From contig NZ_RLIH01000001.1 in assembly GCF_004006535.1 (NCBI RefSeq), positions 124,001 through 188,000 on the forward strand: a stretch of 64,000 nt of DNA, read 5' to 3'. Made by a program: the position numbers and the translations under genes. The notes below the pieces were generated by a model. It did no database searches. It was not told where the DNA came from and saw nothing but the letters and a program-made list of their open reading frames with translations. The stretch comes from Anaerosphaera multitolerans (GTDB lineage: Bacteria > Bacillota > Clostridia > Tissierellales > Peptoniphilaceae). Below, piece after piece: positions 26,567-37,683 of this stretch (its first letter is position 1; the number at the start of each line of letters is the position of its first letter).

Positions 26567-28288
26567 ATGAAGTTAGTAATAGCAGAAAAGCCAAGTGTAG
26601 CAGTTACAATTGCAAAAGTAATTGGAGCAAGAACAAGAATAAACGGATATTATGAGGGGAATGGATACATTGTTTCTTGGTGTGTAGGTCATTTAATTCA
26701 AATGGCAAGTCCAGATAAGATAGATGAAAAATGGAAGAAATGGACAATAGACACTCTTCCTATAATCCCAGAAGAATATATTTACGAAGTATCTAAAAAC
26801 ACTAAAAAACAATATGGAATTTTAAAGAAACTTTTAAACGATAAGAACATCGACACAGTTATAAATGCTTGTGATGCTGGAAGAGAGGGAGAACTTATTT
26901 TTAGGCTTGTATATAATCAAGCTAAATGTAAAAAGAAGATTCAAAGACTTTGGATATCTTCAATGGAAAACAAAGCTATTGAAGATGGCTTTAGAAATCT
27001 TAAAGACGGAGAAAACTTTGAAGACGTATATAGATCGGCAAGTGCAAGATCTATTGCGGATTGGTTAGTAGGAATGAATCTAAGCAGGCTTTATTCTTGC
27101 ATTTACAAGGAAACATATTCAGTTGGTAGAGTACAAACACCAACTCTATATTTAATTGCTAAAAGAGATAGTGAAATAAACCTATTTAAGAAGCAAAAAT
27201 ATTATACGGTAGACCTATCTTATGGAGAATTAAAACTTGTATCAGATAGGATTGATAGAATTGAAGTTGCAGAACAACTATTAAATCTACTAGAAGATGA
27301 AATAGTTATTACAGAGGTAGAGGATAAAGAAATAAGCACAAAACCAGATAAGCCTTATGATCTCACTACCTTACAAAGAGAAGCAAATAAATATTTTGGA
27401 TATTCAGCAAATGACACTTTAAATCTAGCACAAGGTTTGTATGAAAAAAAGCTAATCACATACCCAAGAACAGATAGCAGGTATCTAACCGATGATATGG
27501 TTACTACTATGAAAGAATTATTAGAAGGACTTGAAGATGATTTTAGGGTTAATGAATCAAACTTTAAGTCTATTTTTAATTCATCTAAGGTTACAGACCA
27601 CTATGCAATTATTCCTACTATATCTGGTATTGAAAAAGCTAAAGATTTATCTGATAAAGAAAGCAAAGTATATAATCTAATTAAGAATAAATTACTTGCT
27701 TCATGTTCGGATAACTTAAAGGAATCTAGTAGAAAAATCAGATATGAATATGATAAATTTAACTTCAATGCAAGTGGCAAGACTATAATCGATGAAGGTT
27801 ATGCCAAGTATTTAAAGCCTTATGGAAAACAAAAACAAGAAAATGAATTACCAGATGTAAAGACTGGAGATAAAATTAAGCTAACTTCTAAAAATATATC
27901 GGAGAAATTTACAAAAGCTCCAAGTCATTATAATGAAGATACACTTTTAAAGGCTATGGAGAATGCAGGGATTGAATCTTTGGATAAAGACATAGAAGTA
28001 GAAAGGAAAGGTTTAGGAACACCAGCTACAAGAGCAGGAATTATTGAAAATCTTATCCATAAGGACCTTATAAGAAGAAATAAGAAAAATCTACTTGTAA
28101 CAGAAAAAGGCAATAGGCTTGTATCGATTGTAGAGGATAAGTTTAAATCAGCAGAAACAACTTCTGAATGGGAAATGAAACTTGCAAAGATTAGCTCTGG
28201 AGAAGTAGATAAAGAAGACTTTTTAAGAGAAATAGAAAATAATATAAGGGAGCTTGTAGATAGGTACAAGAATAATCTAAATGAATAA
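26567..28288 (+). CDS. topB: DNA topoisomerase III (type IA), ICE-encoded
   Basis: This 573-residue type IA topoisomerase begins with the Toprim domain (LVIAEKPSVAVTIAKVIGA, then NACDAGREGELIFRL). The active-site tyrosine is Y299 in LITYPRTDSRYL. It lacks the C-terminal zinc domains of chromosomal enzymes, as is typical for plasmid and ICE TopB. It likely resolves DNA during transfer or replication of the element. It overlaps the following methylase gene by 8 bp. Confidence 0.95.
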   Translation: MKLVIAEKPSVAVTIAKVIGARTRINGYYEGNGYIVSWCVGHLIQMASPDKIDEKWKKWTIDTLPIIPEEYIYEVSKNTKKQYGILKKLLNDKNIDTVINACDAGREGELIFRLVYNQAKCKKKIQRLWISSMENKAIEDGFRNLKDGENFEDVYRSASARSIADWLVGMNLSRLYSCIYKETYSVGRVQTPTLYLIAKRDSEINLFKKQKYYTVDLSYGELKLVSDRIDRIEVAEQLLNLLEDEIVITEVEDKEISTKPDKPYDLTTLQREANKYFGYSANDTLNLAQGLYEKKLITYPRTDSRYLTDDMVTTMKELLEGLEDDFRVNESNFKSIFNSSKVTDHYAIIPTISGIEKAKDLSDKESKVYNLIKNKLLASCSDNLKESSRKIRYEYDKFNFNASGKTIIDEGYAKYLKPYGKQKQENELPDVKTGDKIKLTSKNISEKFTKAPSHYNEDTLLKAMENAGIESLDKDIEVERKGLGTPATRAGIIENLIHKDLIRRNKKNLLVTEKGNRLVSIVEDKFKSAETTSEWEMKLAKISSGEVDKEDFLREIENNIRELVDRYKNNLNE

Positions 28289-29246
28289 GGTGAAGATATT
28301 AGAGCTTTTCGGTGGCATAGGTGCTATTAGAAAGGCTTTTATTAATTTGAAGATACCTTATGAAGTTGTTGATTATGTAGAAATAGATAAGGCTTGTGTT
28401 AAATCATATAACGCTCTTTATGGAGGAGAATATAGAGCAAAATCAGTAGTAGGATATAAAGCTCCTAATGAAAAGATAGACTTAATTATGCATGGAAGTC
28501 CTTGCCAAGACTTTTCAAGAATTGGAAAAAAGCAGGGAGGAGTAAAAAACTCAGGCACTAGATCAAGCTTACTATTTGAAACAATTAGAATAATTAAAGA
28601 AATGAAAGAAAAACCTAAATGGATAATTTGGGAAAATGTAAAGGGAGTTCTTGATAGAAATATGAGGGACTCCTTTTTTATTTATCTAAAAGAGCTAGAG
28701 AGCCTAGGATATGAAAGCAAGTATAAAATCTTAAATGCAATGGACTTTGGCATACCTCAAAAAAGGGAAAGGATATTTGTTGTTTCATGTCTTGGAAAAA
28801 ACAACTTTTCTTTTAATAAATTGGAGAGGAAAGAAACTAGACCACTAAGTGAATTTTTAGAAAAGGATGTAAGTGAACTTTATACAATGACCCAACCTTA
28901 TATGCTGAAATTTTTAAATAAAGGCATAGATAACAGTTTTAGAGGGCGATTAAAAGTGATTAAAGCTTTTTCTTATACTATTTCTACAAAACAAATGAGA
29001 GTTCCTAATTCTGGAATAATAGATATTGGAAATGGTAAATATAGGTATTTAACAGAAAGAGAATGTTTAAGACTCATGGGTTTTGATGATAGTGATATAG
29101 ATAAATTAGAGGAAGTACATCCAAGAAGAAAAAATTGCACTTCAAGCAAACTATATAAGCAGGCAGGCAATTCTATTGTGGTTGATATTTTAATGGCTAT
29201 TATAAAAGAAATTCATAGAACGGAGGTAGGAAATGCAAGTAAATGA
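28281..29246 (+). CDS. Orphan DNA cytosine-5 methyltransferase
   Basis: This 321-residue m5C methyltransferase has the canonical motif order: motif [11 protein letters not shown], catalytic motif IV GSPCQDF (C75), motif VI ENVKGV, motif [14 protein letters not shown], and motif [12 protein letters not shown]. No matching endonuclease gene is next to it. It is translationally coupled to topB and to the giant helicase gene, so it belongs to the transfer backbone, where it probably protects incoming ICE DNA from restriction. Confidence 0.93.
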   Translation: MNKVKILELFGGIGAIRKAFINLKIPYEVVDYVEIDKACVKSYNALYGGEYRAKSVVGYKAPNEKIDLIMHGSPCQDFSRIGKKQGGVKNSGTRSSLLFETIRIIKEMKEKPKWIIWENVKGVLDRNMRDSFFIYLKELESLGYESKYKILNAMDFGIPQKRERIFVVSCLGKNNFSFNKLERKETRPLSEFLEKDVSELYTMTQPYMLKFLNKGIDNSFRGRLKVIKAFSYTISTKQMRVPNSGIIDIGNGKYRYLTERECLRLMGFDDSDIDKLEEVHPRRKNCTSSKLYKQAGNSIVVDILMAIIKEIHRTEVGNASK

Positions 29247-32200
29247 TTTTAAGAATATACAAGAAGCAATAAAGTATGAGGTGTTACAAGATGAAAAAGA
29301 ATATTTAAAGCTCTTAAAAGTTATAGGCAATAATCAGAAATATGATTTTTCCAGCCAATTAAGCATATATAACAAAGAACCTGAAGCTAGAGCTTGTGCG
29401 ACTTTTGATATGTGGAAGAAATATTTTGGCAGAGTTGTTATGAGAGGTCAAAAGGGTATTCCAATTTTAGTTGGAAGTGATATAAACAAAAAAGTTTCAT
29501 ATATTTTTGATGTTAGTCAGACCACATCAATGGATAGGAATATTAATGAGGTTAGCTTATGGCAGTTTGACCACGAAAATCATAACGAGGCTTTAAAAGA
29601 AATAATAAGAGACTTTTCATTTGAAGCTAGTGATTCACTTAATGAAAATATATTTTCTTTAAGTCGAATTTATGGAGATGAATATATTAATTTGGCTCTT
29701 GCTGATTTGAGGATAGATATAGAGGATAGACTTAGTTTTGAAAAGTTTATGAGAGACTCAATATCCTATGCGGTAGCTAATAGGTTTAATACAGTCTATC
29801 CTATGGATATGGAAAATTTAAAAAATAATTTTTCTAGGATTAATACAATTTCTTTAGAGCAGATAGGTCTTGTAATATCAAGGGTTAGCGAAGATATTAT
29901 AGATAGTACAATAGAAAAATCTAAGGAAATAGATCGTGCTAGGCTGCTGACAGAAAGGGCCGCTGCCGACTATAATAGAGATATAGAAAATACAAATGAA
30001 GATAGAGGAGGTCAAAATGATTTATATAGACGAGATGATAGGTCAAGAAGTAGAAACGGACGAGTTTTCACAGATGGAACGGGCAGAGGAAATAGCGATG
30101 AAGATCGAAGAGAAAACCTTGGACATGATGGAGAAGGATCTGGAATTTATGGAGAGATTCCCGAATCCGACATACGCAGTTCTAAGACTGTCTTACCTAG
30201 TAGGGAGCGAGGAGATGGAGAACTGGAAGAAACTTCACGAAATGTACGAGGAGAAAACACTTTTGAACCACCTGAAGGAAATTCAGAATCAGGCAGTGGA
30301 CTTTATCAAGAGAGAGAAAGTCAAGATGATGAAAGCACAAGGATTGACAGAGAAGATGATGAGAGAGAATCCAGAGGAATACCAAGGACAGATGAACAAC
30401 TTAATGGCAACAGTGAAGAAAATGGCAATCAAGGAATACGTGGAAGCTTAGAAAATGAAATAAGTCAAGAAAAGGAAGCTGATGAAGCTTCTTTTTTTGA
30501 TGACAAAAACACTGAAAATAGAAAAGACTACTGGATTGTAGAATTTAATGAAAACCATGAATTAGTTCCCGATTATAGTGGGCAGATAGTAACTAAAGAC
30601 TTAATTAATGTCCTAAGACAAAAGGATATTGATGTTAAAGACCATAATCAAACTCTTGGAGAAAATGAATTTGGAGAAATGACTGATGATTATATCGGAT
30701 ATTTCAAATTCTATTTTGACCACTATGTAGACGGAGAAGTTGTCGAGCATTATAGGATTGACCTTGGTGATGGTGAAGAAGTAAATGAGCGTGAATTTTC
30801 ATATTTAGAAGAACAAGTTGCACTAAGTGAGGAAAAATCATTACAAGAAGAAGTTAAGGAAAAGATAGAACCTAAATTTAAGATAGGTGATCAGGTTAGA
30901 TATAAAGATAAAGACTTTACAATTACAGATTTTGATGAACTAAGTGGAGGACTTAAAACTGTCACTATCAGAGATAATATGGAATATATGGGAGGTATGA
31001 TTAGGGGTTCGGCAGTAATTCCATATAGAAACGATTCATACCTTGAAGAAATCTTTGAAAATCTAAGTCAAACATCAGAAAAACTAGCAGTAAAAGTTGG
31101 AAAGGAATTTATTTTAGAAGATGAGAATGTCTTTGATGGAATTAACTTAATTGAAACAGGAACTAAAGTAGAAGTTAATGGGGAAGAATTTCCTTTATAT
31201 AAGGGTGAAACATTTGAAGAAAGTAGAAAGATTGATGACCTTTTAGATAGTGGAAATTATGAGATATATAAGTTATCTGAGTATGAAAAACAAATTGAAA
31301 GGGAAGTAGAGCAAGAAAGCTTTATTGATAAGTTCAATCCCGAAATTGATCAAATGATGGATAGGTATAATGTCCCAAGACAAGCAGCTGAAAACCTATT
31401 GAGAGGTAAAGAAGATTTAAAAAATCTAGGCTATGAACCTAATAAGGAAAGACTAAGTTTTGCTAGAAATTATGACTTGAAAAATCATATTTATTCAGAA
31501 TACCTAACACCATCAGAAAGGCTAGATAAAAATATCAAAGCTATTAAAATGCTAAAAAGACTTGAAAATGAAAATAGGAGTCCAAGAGAGTATGAACAAG
31601 CCTATCTTGCTGACTATCTAGGTTGGGGTGGTCTTGCCGATGTCTTCGATGAAGAAAAGGGAGGTCAATGGCTCGAAGCAAGAAATATTTTAAAAGAAAA
31701 TCTAACAAATGAAGAGTATTTAAATGCTAAAGAGTCTACTTTAACATCGTTTTATACACCTAGAGAGGTAATGGATGGAATATATAAGACTCTAACAGAT
31801 ATGGGTTTTAAGACTGGAAATATCCTTGAACCATCTGCAGGGGTCGGTAATTTTATTGGTAATGTGCCAAATGAAATGAAAGCGTCTAAAATCTATGGAG
31901 TAGAAAAAGATAGCCTAAGCGGAAGAATAGCAAGCGAACTTTATCCTGAAGCTAACATTCAAATTAAAGGCTTTGAAGAAACAAACTTCTCAAATAACTT
32001 TTTTGATTTAGTTATAGGAAATGTTCCCTTTGGAGATTTTAAAGTTAACGATCGTGAATATAACAGAAATAACTTTCTGATTCACGATTATTTTTTTGCA
32101 AAGTCAATAGATAAGGTTAGGAATGGAGGAATTATTGCCTTCATAACATCATCTGGAACTATGGATAAAAAAGATGAATCTGTTAGAAAATATATTAATG

Positions 32201-35200
32201 CAAGATGTGAGTTTTTAGGAGCTATGAGGCTTCCTAATACAACATTTAAAGGACTTGCTGGTACAGAAGTTACTTCAGATATTATTTTCTTAAAGAAGAG
32301 AGATTCAGTTATAGAAAGAGATGATGATTGGATACACCTATCAACTGATAATAAAGGTTTGACTTATAATAAATACTTTGTAGATAATCCTCAAATGGTA
32401 TTAGGGGATATGAAAGAAGTATCTGGAAGATTTGGCAATACAATTACTTGTGATGAAAAAGAAGACGAAAATCTAAAAGATTTAATGGATCTTGCAAGTA
32501 AGGAAATATCTTCAAATTCAAAATATGAAGAGGTTGAACTATTGGAAGATGAGGAATTAAGTCTTCCAGCAACAGACGATATTAAGAATTTTTCCTATAC
32601 CATTATTGACGAAGAGGTCTATTTAAGAGAAAACTCAGTCTTAATCAAGCAAAATATATCAGATAAAAACAAAGAGAAGATAAAAGATTATCTTGATGTA
32701 ATGAATGCTTTAAAAGATGTAATAGAAAAGCAAAAGGACGATTTTTCTGATGAAGAAATAAAAGAGTCACAAGCAAAGTTAAATGAAGTCTATGATAACT
32801 TTTCAAAGAAACATGGCTTTATTAACTCCTTATCAAACACAAGAGCCTTAAAGGAAGACTCACACTTTCCTTTGGTTTCTTCAATAGAAATACTTGATGA
32901 TGAGGATAATTTCAAAGCTAAGAGTGATATATTTTCAAAAAGAACAATAACAAAGGCAAAAGTAGTAGACCATGTAGACACTTCTCTTGAAGCTTTGGTT
33001 TTATCAGTTTCACAAAAGGGATATGTAGATTTTGAATATATGGAATCTATCACTAACAAAGATAGGGACACCTTAATTGGTGAACTTGAGGGCGAGATAT
33101 TTTTAGATATTAAGGACACAGACCTAATTAATAACAGAATGCCTTTTGAGAACTTTGACAATGACGATCCATTTCATTTTTCATATGTATCAGCTGATGA
33201 ATATTTAAGTGGCAATATTAGAGAAAAGATTGGCTATCTCAATTCATATATCGGAGAAATTGAAAATGTAATAGATTTAGCACCTTCTGAAAAGAAAGAC
33301 ACATTATTAAACGAGTTAGGAAAACTCAAATATCAAAGAGAAAAATTACAAGAAGTTATGCCTGAAGAACTCACTGCTTCTGATATAAATGTAAGGTTAG
33401 GAGCAACATGGATACCTCAAAAAGATATAGAAGACTTTACTTTTAATCTTTTAAAAACACCAGGTTATGATAGATGGAATATAAATGTTAGGTTCTCGCC
33501 ACACACAAGTGAATGGAATATTGAAGGTAAAAGTGTTGACTCAGCTAATGACCTTGCTAACATGACTTATGGTACAAGTAGAGTAAATGCCTATAAGCTA
33601 ATTGAAAATGCCCTTAATCTAAAAGATACAAAGGTATTTGACCAAGTAATAAATGATGATGGTTCGAAGACTTCTGTATTGAATAAAAAAGAAACTATGC
33701 TTGCAAGTCAAAAGCAGGAACTGATTAAAGAGGAATTTAAGAATTGGATATTTGAAGATCCTGATAGAAGATATAGGCTAGAAAAGATTTATAATGAAAA
33801 ATTCAATTCAATTAGAAATAGAGAATTTGATGGCTCTAACTTAACTTTTGATGGAATGAATACAGAAATCAGACTTCGAGAACATCAAAAAAACGCCATA
33901 GCAAGGACTCTTTATGGTGGAAATACACTACTTGCCCATGTAGTAGGAGCAGGAAAAACTTTTGAAATGGTAGCTTCTGCTATGGAATCTAAAAAGTTAG
34001 GACTTGCAAGTAAATCATTATTTGTAGTTCCCAATCATCTAACCACTCAAATTGGTAGAGAGTTTATGCAGTTATATCCGTCAGCGAACATTATGGTGGC
34101 CGATAAAAAAGACTTTCAACCCAAAAATAGGAAAAGATTTATTGGTAGGATTGCAACAGGAGAATATGACGCAGTCATCATAGGACACTCCCAATTTGAA
34201 AAAATACCTATGTCTAAGGAATACCAAGTAAGACATATACAAGACCAAATAGATGATATAGTTTCCTTTATTGATGAGAATAAAAGAAATAGAGGGGAAA
34301 ATTTCACAGTAAAACAGCTAGAAAAGACAAAGAAGAAACTCTTGGTAAGACTTGAAAAACTAAATGATGACTTTAAAAAAGATGATGTAATAACCTTTGA
34401 AGAACTAGGAGTAGATAAATTATTTATAGACGAAGCTCATAATTACAAAAACTTATTCTTGCATACCAAGATGAGAAATGTTGCGGGTATCGGTCAGAGT
34501 GAAGCCTTTAAGTCTTCGGATATGTATATGAAATGTAGGTATATGGATGAAATGACAGATGGCAAGGGAGTTGTGTTTGCTACTGGTACACCAATATCAA
34601 ATTCAATGACAGAGCTTTATACCATGCAAAGATACCTTCAATATGACGATTTAAAGGCAAGAGGATTAGAACATTTTGACGCTTGGGCTTCTACTTTTGG
34701 AGAAACAGAAAACACCTTTGAATTATCTCCAGAAGGCACTGGATATAGGCAAAAGACAAGATTTTCAAAGTTTTATAACTTGCCAGAACTGATGTCTATG
34801 TTTAAAGAAGTATCAGATATAAAGACTTCAGATATGTTAAATTTGCCAGTACCAGAAGCAAATTTTGAAGTTATTAAAACAAAACCTACTGAGGAACAAA
34901 AAGAAATATTAGAAGCTATTTCAGAAAGAGCTGACGCAGTTAGAAATAACCAAGTCGAGCCAACAGAAGATAATATGTTAAAGATTACAAATGATGGTAA
35001 AAAACTTGCCCTTGATCAAAGATTAATAAATCCACTACTACCCGATGATCCTAATTCAAAGGTAAATGTATGCGTTAAAAATATCTTTTCGATCTGGGAT
35101 AAGACAAAAGAAAATTCATCGACACAATTAGTGTTTTCAGATATGTCCACACCAAAAGGAGATGTAGAATTTAATATCTATGATGATATTAGAAATAAGC

Positions 35201-36876
35201 TAGTGAATATGGGAATACCTAAAGAAGAAATAGCATTTATTCACGAAGCAGATACAGACAAACAAAAAGATGAATTATTCTCTAAGGTAAGAAGAGGAGA
35301 AGTAAGAGTATTATTAGGATCTACTCAAAAAATGGGAGCAGGTACAAATGTACAAAATAAACTAATAGCCTTACACGATTTAGACGTCCCTTGGAGACCG
35401 TCTGACCTAGAGCAAAGAAGTGGTAGAATTGTTCGTCAAGGTAATGAAAATGATAAGGTAAATATCTTTAGATATGTAACTGAGAATACCTTTGATGCAT
35501 ATTTGTGGCAGACTATAGAGAATAAGCAGAAATTCATATCCCAAATAATGACCTCAAAAACTCCAGTAAGGGTTGCTGAAGATGTTGATGAAGCAAGTCT
35601 ATCTTATTCAGAAATTAAGGCTTTGGCTACTGGTAATCCTTTAATAAAAGAAAAGATGGATTTAGATAACGAAGTTACAAAACTAAAAATGCTTGAAGCA
35701 AACTACAAGTCTAATAAATATAAGCTCGAAGATAAGGTAAATAAAATTTATCCTCAAAGTATTTTAAAAACTGAAATGGAAATAAAAGCAGTTAAAGAAG
35801 ATATTGCAAGTATTGAGAAATTAGGAGAAGGAGATAACAAATTCACTTCAATCAGTCTTGGGACAAATAAAATTGTAGATAAGAAAGAGGCTGGAGAGAA
35901 GCTACTAGAAGAAATAAAAAAGGTAAAGATAAATGATAGCAAGGTTATTGGTAAATATAGAAATTTAGACTTACAAGTTTCATATAACTTTATGACAAAT
36001 ACCCACACTTTTAAACTTCTAGGAAAAGCAGAATACTTCGGAGAGTTTTCAAACTCTACTGATGGCAATATAACAAGGCTTGATAATGCCATTGAAAAAA
36101 TACCTGCAAGACTTGAAAGGTTAAATCAAAACCTTGAAAACTATAAAGAATCTTTAGAAAATGCCAAAGTAGAATTGACTAAACCATTTGAAAAAGCAGA
36201 TGAGTTAAGGGATAAGACGCTAAGACTAGCTGAAATTAATAAACTTTTAGATATGGGAGAAGTAGAAGAATTAGAAAACCAATCACCACTATTAGAAGAT
36301 TTAAAGAGGGCGATAGTTGATTATTCTAACTACGAGTTTTCAGAATCTAATAGCTATGAAGACTTCGACAAACTATACCCTGATTTAAGTCATATAGGAC
36401 TTGCCTATACAGAAACACCAGATGGGAAGCACTCTATTCAATATGAGGTAAATTTGGAAGAAAAAACATGGACTCAGTATGTAGATGATGTAGCTATTAG
36501 AACAGAATCTTTTGTAGAAGAAGATATATCTAATTCACAAGCTCTTAAAGATATTACCGAAGCCATAAAGATGTCAAGTTTTGATGATCTGGTATCAGTA
36601 GATGAAGAAGATTTAAAACAAGCACTAGGATTAGAAATAGATGATGATGGAAACTTCTATGATCCACTAGCAAAAGATCTGGATAATGACGGAATACCAG
36701 ATAGATATGACAATGATTTTAAAGATAGTGATTACTTTGAATCAACTTATGATGTAGAGGATAACTTTCAAGCAAGGGAAGAGAAATCATCAATATTAGG
36801 ACAAATATCAAAATTCAAATCGGAAGAAGAAAAAGATAAAAATCAAGAAAAAAGTGAAAAAGGACAAGAAAGATAG
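29233..36876 (+). CDS. Giant ArdC-like / N6-methylase-like / SNF2-type helicase fusion protein
   Basis: This 2547-residue protein is of the type found in Tn1549-like ICEs. Visible in order are an ArdC-like N-terminal ssDNA-binding region (about 1-120), a disordered charged linker (about 255-410), small beta-rich domains (about 560-690), and an N6-methylase-like domain with EPSAGVGNF (from 866) and NVPFG replacing NPPF. A superfamily 2 helicase follows with VGAGKT (about 1571) and DEAH (1733). Near the end is the calcium-type repeat [14 protein letters not shown] (about 2482). The tail carries [10 protein letters not shown], shared with the next gene. It probably protects or processes DNA during transfer. 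Another gene is nested in its linker. Confidence 0.9.
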   Translation: MQVNDFKNIQEAIKYEVLQDEKEYLKLLKVIGNNQKYDFSSQLSIYNKEPEARACATFDMWKKYFGRVVMRGQKGIPILVGSDINKKVSYIFDVSQTTSMDRNINEVSLWQFDHENHNEALKEIIRDFSFEASDSLNENIFSLSRIYGDEYINLALADLRIDIEDRLSFEKFMRDSISYAVANRFNTVYPMDMENLKNNFSRINTISLEQIGLVISRVSEDIIDSTIEKSKEIDRARLLTERAAADYNRDIENTNEDRGGQNDLYRRDDRSRSRNGRVFTDGTGRGNSDEDRRENLGHDGEGSGIYGEIPESDIRSSKTVLPSRERGDGELEETSRNVRGENTFEPPEGNSESGSGLYQERESQDDESTRIDREDDERESRGIPRTDEQLNGNSEENGNQGIRGSLENEISQEKEADEASFFDDKNTENRKDYWIVEFNENHELVPDYSGQIVTKDLINVLRQKDIDVKDHNQTLGENEFGEMTDDYIGYFKFYFDHYVDGEVVEHYRIDLGDGEEVNEREFSYLEEQVALSEEKSLQEEVKEKIEPKFKIGDQVRYKDKDFTITDFDELSGGLKTVTIRDNMEYMGGMIRGSAVIPYRNDSYLEEIFENLSQTSEKLAVKVGKEFILEDENVFDGINLIETGTKVEVNGEEFPLYKGETFEESRKIDDLLDSGNYEIYKLSEYEKQIEREVEQESFIDKFNPEIDQMMDRYNVPRQAAENLLRGKEDLKNLGYEPNKERLSFARNYDLKNHIYSEYLTPSERLDKNIKAIKMLKRLENENRSPREYEQAYLADYLGWGGLADVFDEEKGGQWLEARNILKENLTNEEYLNAKESTLTSFYTPREVMDGIYKTLTDMGFKTGNILEPSAGVGNFIGNVPNEMKASKIYGVEKDSLSGRIASELYPEANIQIKGFEETNFSNNFFDLVIGNVPFGDFKVNDREYNRNNFLIHDYFFAKSIDKVRNGGIIAFITSSGTMDKKDESVRKYINARCEFLGAMRLPNTTFKGLAGTEVTSDIIFLKKRDSVIERDDDWIHLSTDNKGLTYNKYFVDNPQMVLGDMKEVSGRFGNTITCDEKEDENLKDLMDLASKEISSNSKYEEVELLEDEELSLPATDDIKNFSYTIIDEEVYLRENSVLIKQNISDKNKEKIKDYLDVMNALKDVIEKQKDDFSDEEIKESQAKLNEVYDNFSKKHGFINSLSNTRALKEDSHFPLVSSIEILDDEDNFKAKSDIFSKRTITKAKVVDHVDTSLEALVLSVSQKGYVDFEYMESITNKDRDTLIGELEGEIFLDIKDTDLINNRMPFENFDNDDPFHFSYVSADEYLSGNIREKIGYLNSYIGEIENVIDLAPSEKKDTLLNELGKLKYQREKLQEVMPEELTASDINVRLGATWIPQKDIEDFTFNLLKTPGYDRWNINVRFSPHTSEWNIEGKSVDSANDLANMTYGTSRVNAYKLIENALNLKDTKVFDQVINDDGSKTSVLNKKETMLASQKQELIKEEFKNWIFEDPDRRYRLEKIYNEKFNSIRNREFDGSNLTFDGMNTEIRLREHQKNAIARTLYGGNTLLAHVVGAGKTFEMVASAMESKKLGLASKSLFVVPNHLTTQIGREFMQLYPSANIMVADKKDFQPKNRKRFIGRIATGEYDAVIIGHSQFEKIPMSKEYQVRHIQDQIDDIVSFIDENKRNRGENFTVKQLEKTKKKLLVRLEKLNDDFKKDDVITFEELGVDKLFIDEAHNYKNLFLHTKMRNVAGIGQSEAFKSSDMYMKCRYMDEMTDGKGVVFATGTPISNSMTELYTMQRYLQYDDLKARGLEHFDAWASTFGETENTFELSPEGTGYRQKTRFSKFYNLPELMSMFKEVSDIKTSDMLNLPVPEANFEVIKTKPTEEQKEILEAISERADAVRNNQVEPTEDNMLKITNDGKKLALDQRLINPLLPDDPNSKVNVCVKNIFSIWDKTKENSSTQLVFSDMSTPKGDVEFNIYDDIRNKLVNMGIPKEEIAFIHEADTDKQKDELFSKVRRGEVRVLLGSTQKMGAGTNVQNKLIALHDLDVPWRPSDLEQRSGRIVRQGNENDKVNIFRYVTENTFDAYLWQTIENKQKFISQIMTSKTPVRVAEDVDEASLSYSEIKALATGNPLIKEKMDLDNEVTKLKMLEANYKSNKYKLEDKVNKIYPQSILKTEMEIKAVKEDIASIEKLGEGDNKFTSISLGTNKIVDKKEAGEKLLEEIKKVKINDSKVIGKYRNLDLQVSYNFMTNTHTFKLLGKAEYFGEFSNSTDGNITRLDNAIEKIPARLERLNQNLENYKESLENAKVELTKPFEKADELRDKTLRLAEINKLLDMGEVEELENQSPLLEDLKRAIVDYSNYEFSESNSYEDFDKLYPDLSHIGLAYTETPDGKHSIQYEVNLEEKTWTQYVDDVAIRTESFVEEDISNSQALKDITEAIKMSSFDDLVSVDEEDLKQALGLEIDDDGNFYDPLAKDLDNDGIPDRYDNDFKDSDYFESTYDVEDNFQAREEKSSILGQISKFKSEEEKDKNQEKSEKGQER
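30017..30451 (+). CDS. TnpV-like protein encoded in a second frame inside the giant helicase gene
   Basis: This 144-residue protein lies on the same strand, in another frame, wholly inside the giant ORF. It has its own ribosome site AGAGGAGGTC and ATG at 30017. The protein is not shadow-like. It is a compact helical sequence with [35 protein letters not shown] and [16 protein letters not shown], matching the C-terminal pattern of the transposon-encoded protein TnpV family. The overlapping part of the giant protein is disordered Arg/Asp/Gly/Glu-rich linker, as expected if the compact protein constrains the sequence. Role unknown; the family call is from memory. Confidence 0.7.
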   Translation: MIYIDEMIGQEVETDEFSQMERAEEIAMKIEEKTLDMMEKDLEFMERFPNPTYAVLRLSYLVGSEEMENWKKLHEMYEEKTLLNHLKEIQNQAVDFIKREKVKMMKAQGLTEKMMRENPEEYQGQMNNLMATVKKMAIKEYVEA

Positions 36877-36877
36877 A

Positions 36878-36896
36878 GGAGAGCGAAAGGCTCTCC
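36878..36896 (+). terminator. Short hairpin after the giant helicase gene
   Basis: The stem GGAGAGC (36878-36884) pairs with GCTCTCC (36890-36896) around a GAAAG loop. The T tail is weak (TTATTTAA), so it may be an attenuator. Confidence 0.65.
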
Positions 36897-36919
36897 TTAT
36901 TTAATACAAGGAGGAAATT

Positions 36920-37576
36920 ATGGAATACAAAGATATTAGAGAAAACTTAGAAGAAATGATGAATGATAATTACAAGGATTTTATAAAAGCACTTGTGAGC
37001 ATAGAAAAAGGTGTTAATGATGAAAAGGCACTTGAAGAAGTCTATGTTTTATATATGAACAATGACACAACGGGTCTACTAAGTGATGACTTTGACTATA
37101 TGATTGATGATATGAAAGAACAAGGAAAGCTCATTGAAAATACCAATGAACTTGAAGAAAAAGACGACCTCATAAATCTCGTGGGTAATATAGCTGGCAA
37201 AGTAGAAAATCTTGAACGAGAAAATGCTAATGGAGAAAAGTTTAAAGTAAGTAATTTTTCAATTGTTTCAAAAGATGACGATGGAAATAAAGTTTATACC
37301 AATTGTTCAGCCTATGGAGATAAGACAAAAGATTTAGAGAAACTAAAACAAGGAGATTTTGTTAAAATCTTCGGACAAGTAAAAACAAGCATTGATAACA
37401 ACGGACAGGAACATAAAAATGTTCGTATTTTGTCTTCTAAGCTCTTAAAAGCAAAAGAACAAGTAAAGAGTCAAGACAAGGATAAAAAGTCAATATTAGG
37501 GCAAATAAAAAGCTTTAAGACAGATGACAAAGTTAAGTCAAATAAGAAAGACCATAGCAAAGGTGCAGAGAGATAA
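36920..37576 (+). CDS. SSB-like OB-fold protein with helical N-terminal extension
   Basis: This 218-residue protein has an acidic helical N-terminus (about 1-80), an OB-fold (about 88-165, VSNFSIVSKDDDGNKVYTNCS, FVKIFGQVKTSIDN) like that of the short SSB at 16020, and a basic tail. The tail (KKSILGQIKSFK...HSKGAER) parallels that of the giant protein upstream ([11 protein letters not shown]...EKGQER). Shared tails on DNA-processing proteins of one ICE could be a docking or secretion signal. The gene has an AAGGAGG site and is followed by a strong terminator. Confidence 0.75.
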   Translation: MEYKDIRENLEEMMNDNYKDFIKALVSIEKGVNDEKALEEVYVLYMNNDTTGLLSDDFDYMIDDMKEQGKLIENTNELEEKDDLINLVGNIAGKVENLERENANGEKFKVSNFSIVSKDDDGNKVYTNCSAYGDKTKDLEKLKQGDFVKIFGQVKTSIDNNGQEHKNVRILSSKLLKAKEQVKSQDKDKKSILGQIKSFKTDDKVKSNKKDHSKGAER

Positions 37577-37581
37577 ATATC

Positions 37582-37610
37582 GGCAGTCTTCGGACTGCCT
37601 TTATTTTTTT
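37582..37610 (+). terminator. Rho-independent terminator
   Basis: The stem GGCAGTC (37582-37588), a TTCG tetraloop and GACTGCC (37593-37599) are followed by a T-rich run. It closes the transfer backbone before the AT-rich defence island. Confidence 0.93.
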
Positions 37611-37619
37611 GTTTAAATC

Positions 37620-37660
37620 GTCTCAACTATATTGTCTCGAAATGAAAATTGTGATATAAT
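37620..37660 (+). promoter_or_regulatory. Promoter of the methylase gene, with two GTCTC sites
   Basis: TTGTCT (37632-37637) and the extended -10 TGATATAAT (37652-37660) are 17 bp apart. Two GTCTC pentamers lie at 37620-37624 and 37634-37638, the second overlapping the -35 element. GTCTC is the core recognition sequence of the Alw26I/Esp3I/Eco31I family that the downstream genes resemble, so methylation-sensitive autoregulation is possible. Confidence 0.7.
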
Positions 37661-37683
37661 ATCTTCATTGGGAGGATTAAATT

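Noticed and set aside
26865-27068. 67-codon frame overlapping topB on the same strand
   Set aside because: No ribosome site and no protein-like pattern, unlike the nested gene at 30017.
28281-29246. Orphan cytosine methylase considered as part of the restriction system at 37.7-41.9 kb
   Set aside because: It is coupled to topB and the giant helicase gene about 8 kb away, and the restriction system already has its own fused m5C domain.
32790-33161. 123-codon minus-strand frame in the giant helicase gene
   Set aside because: No ribosome site and biased Ser/Leu/Phe composition, typical of a shadow of a Lys/Glu/Asp-rich gene.
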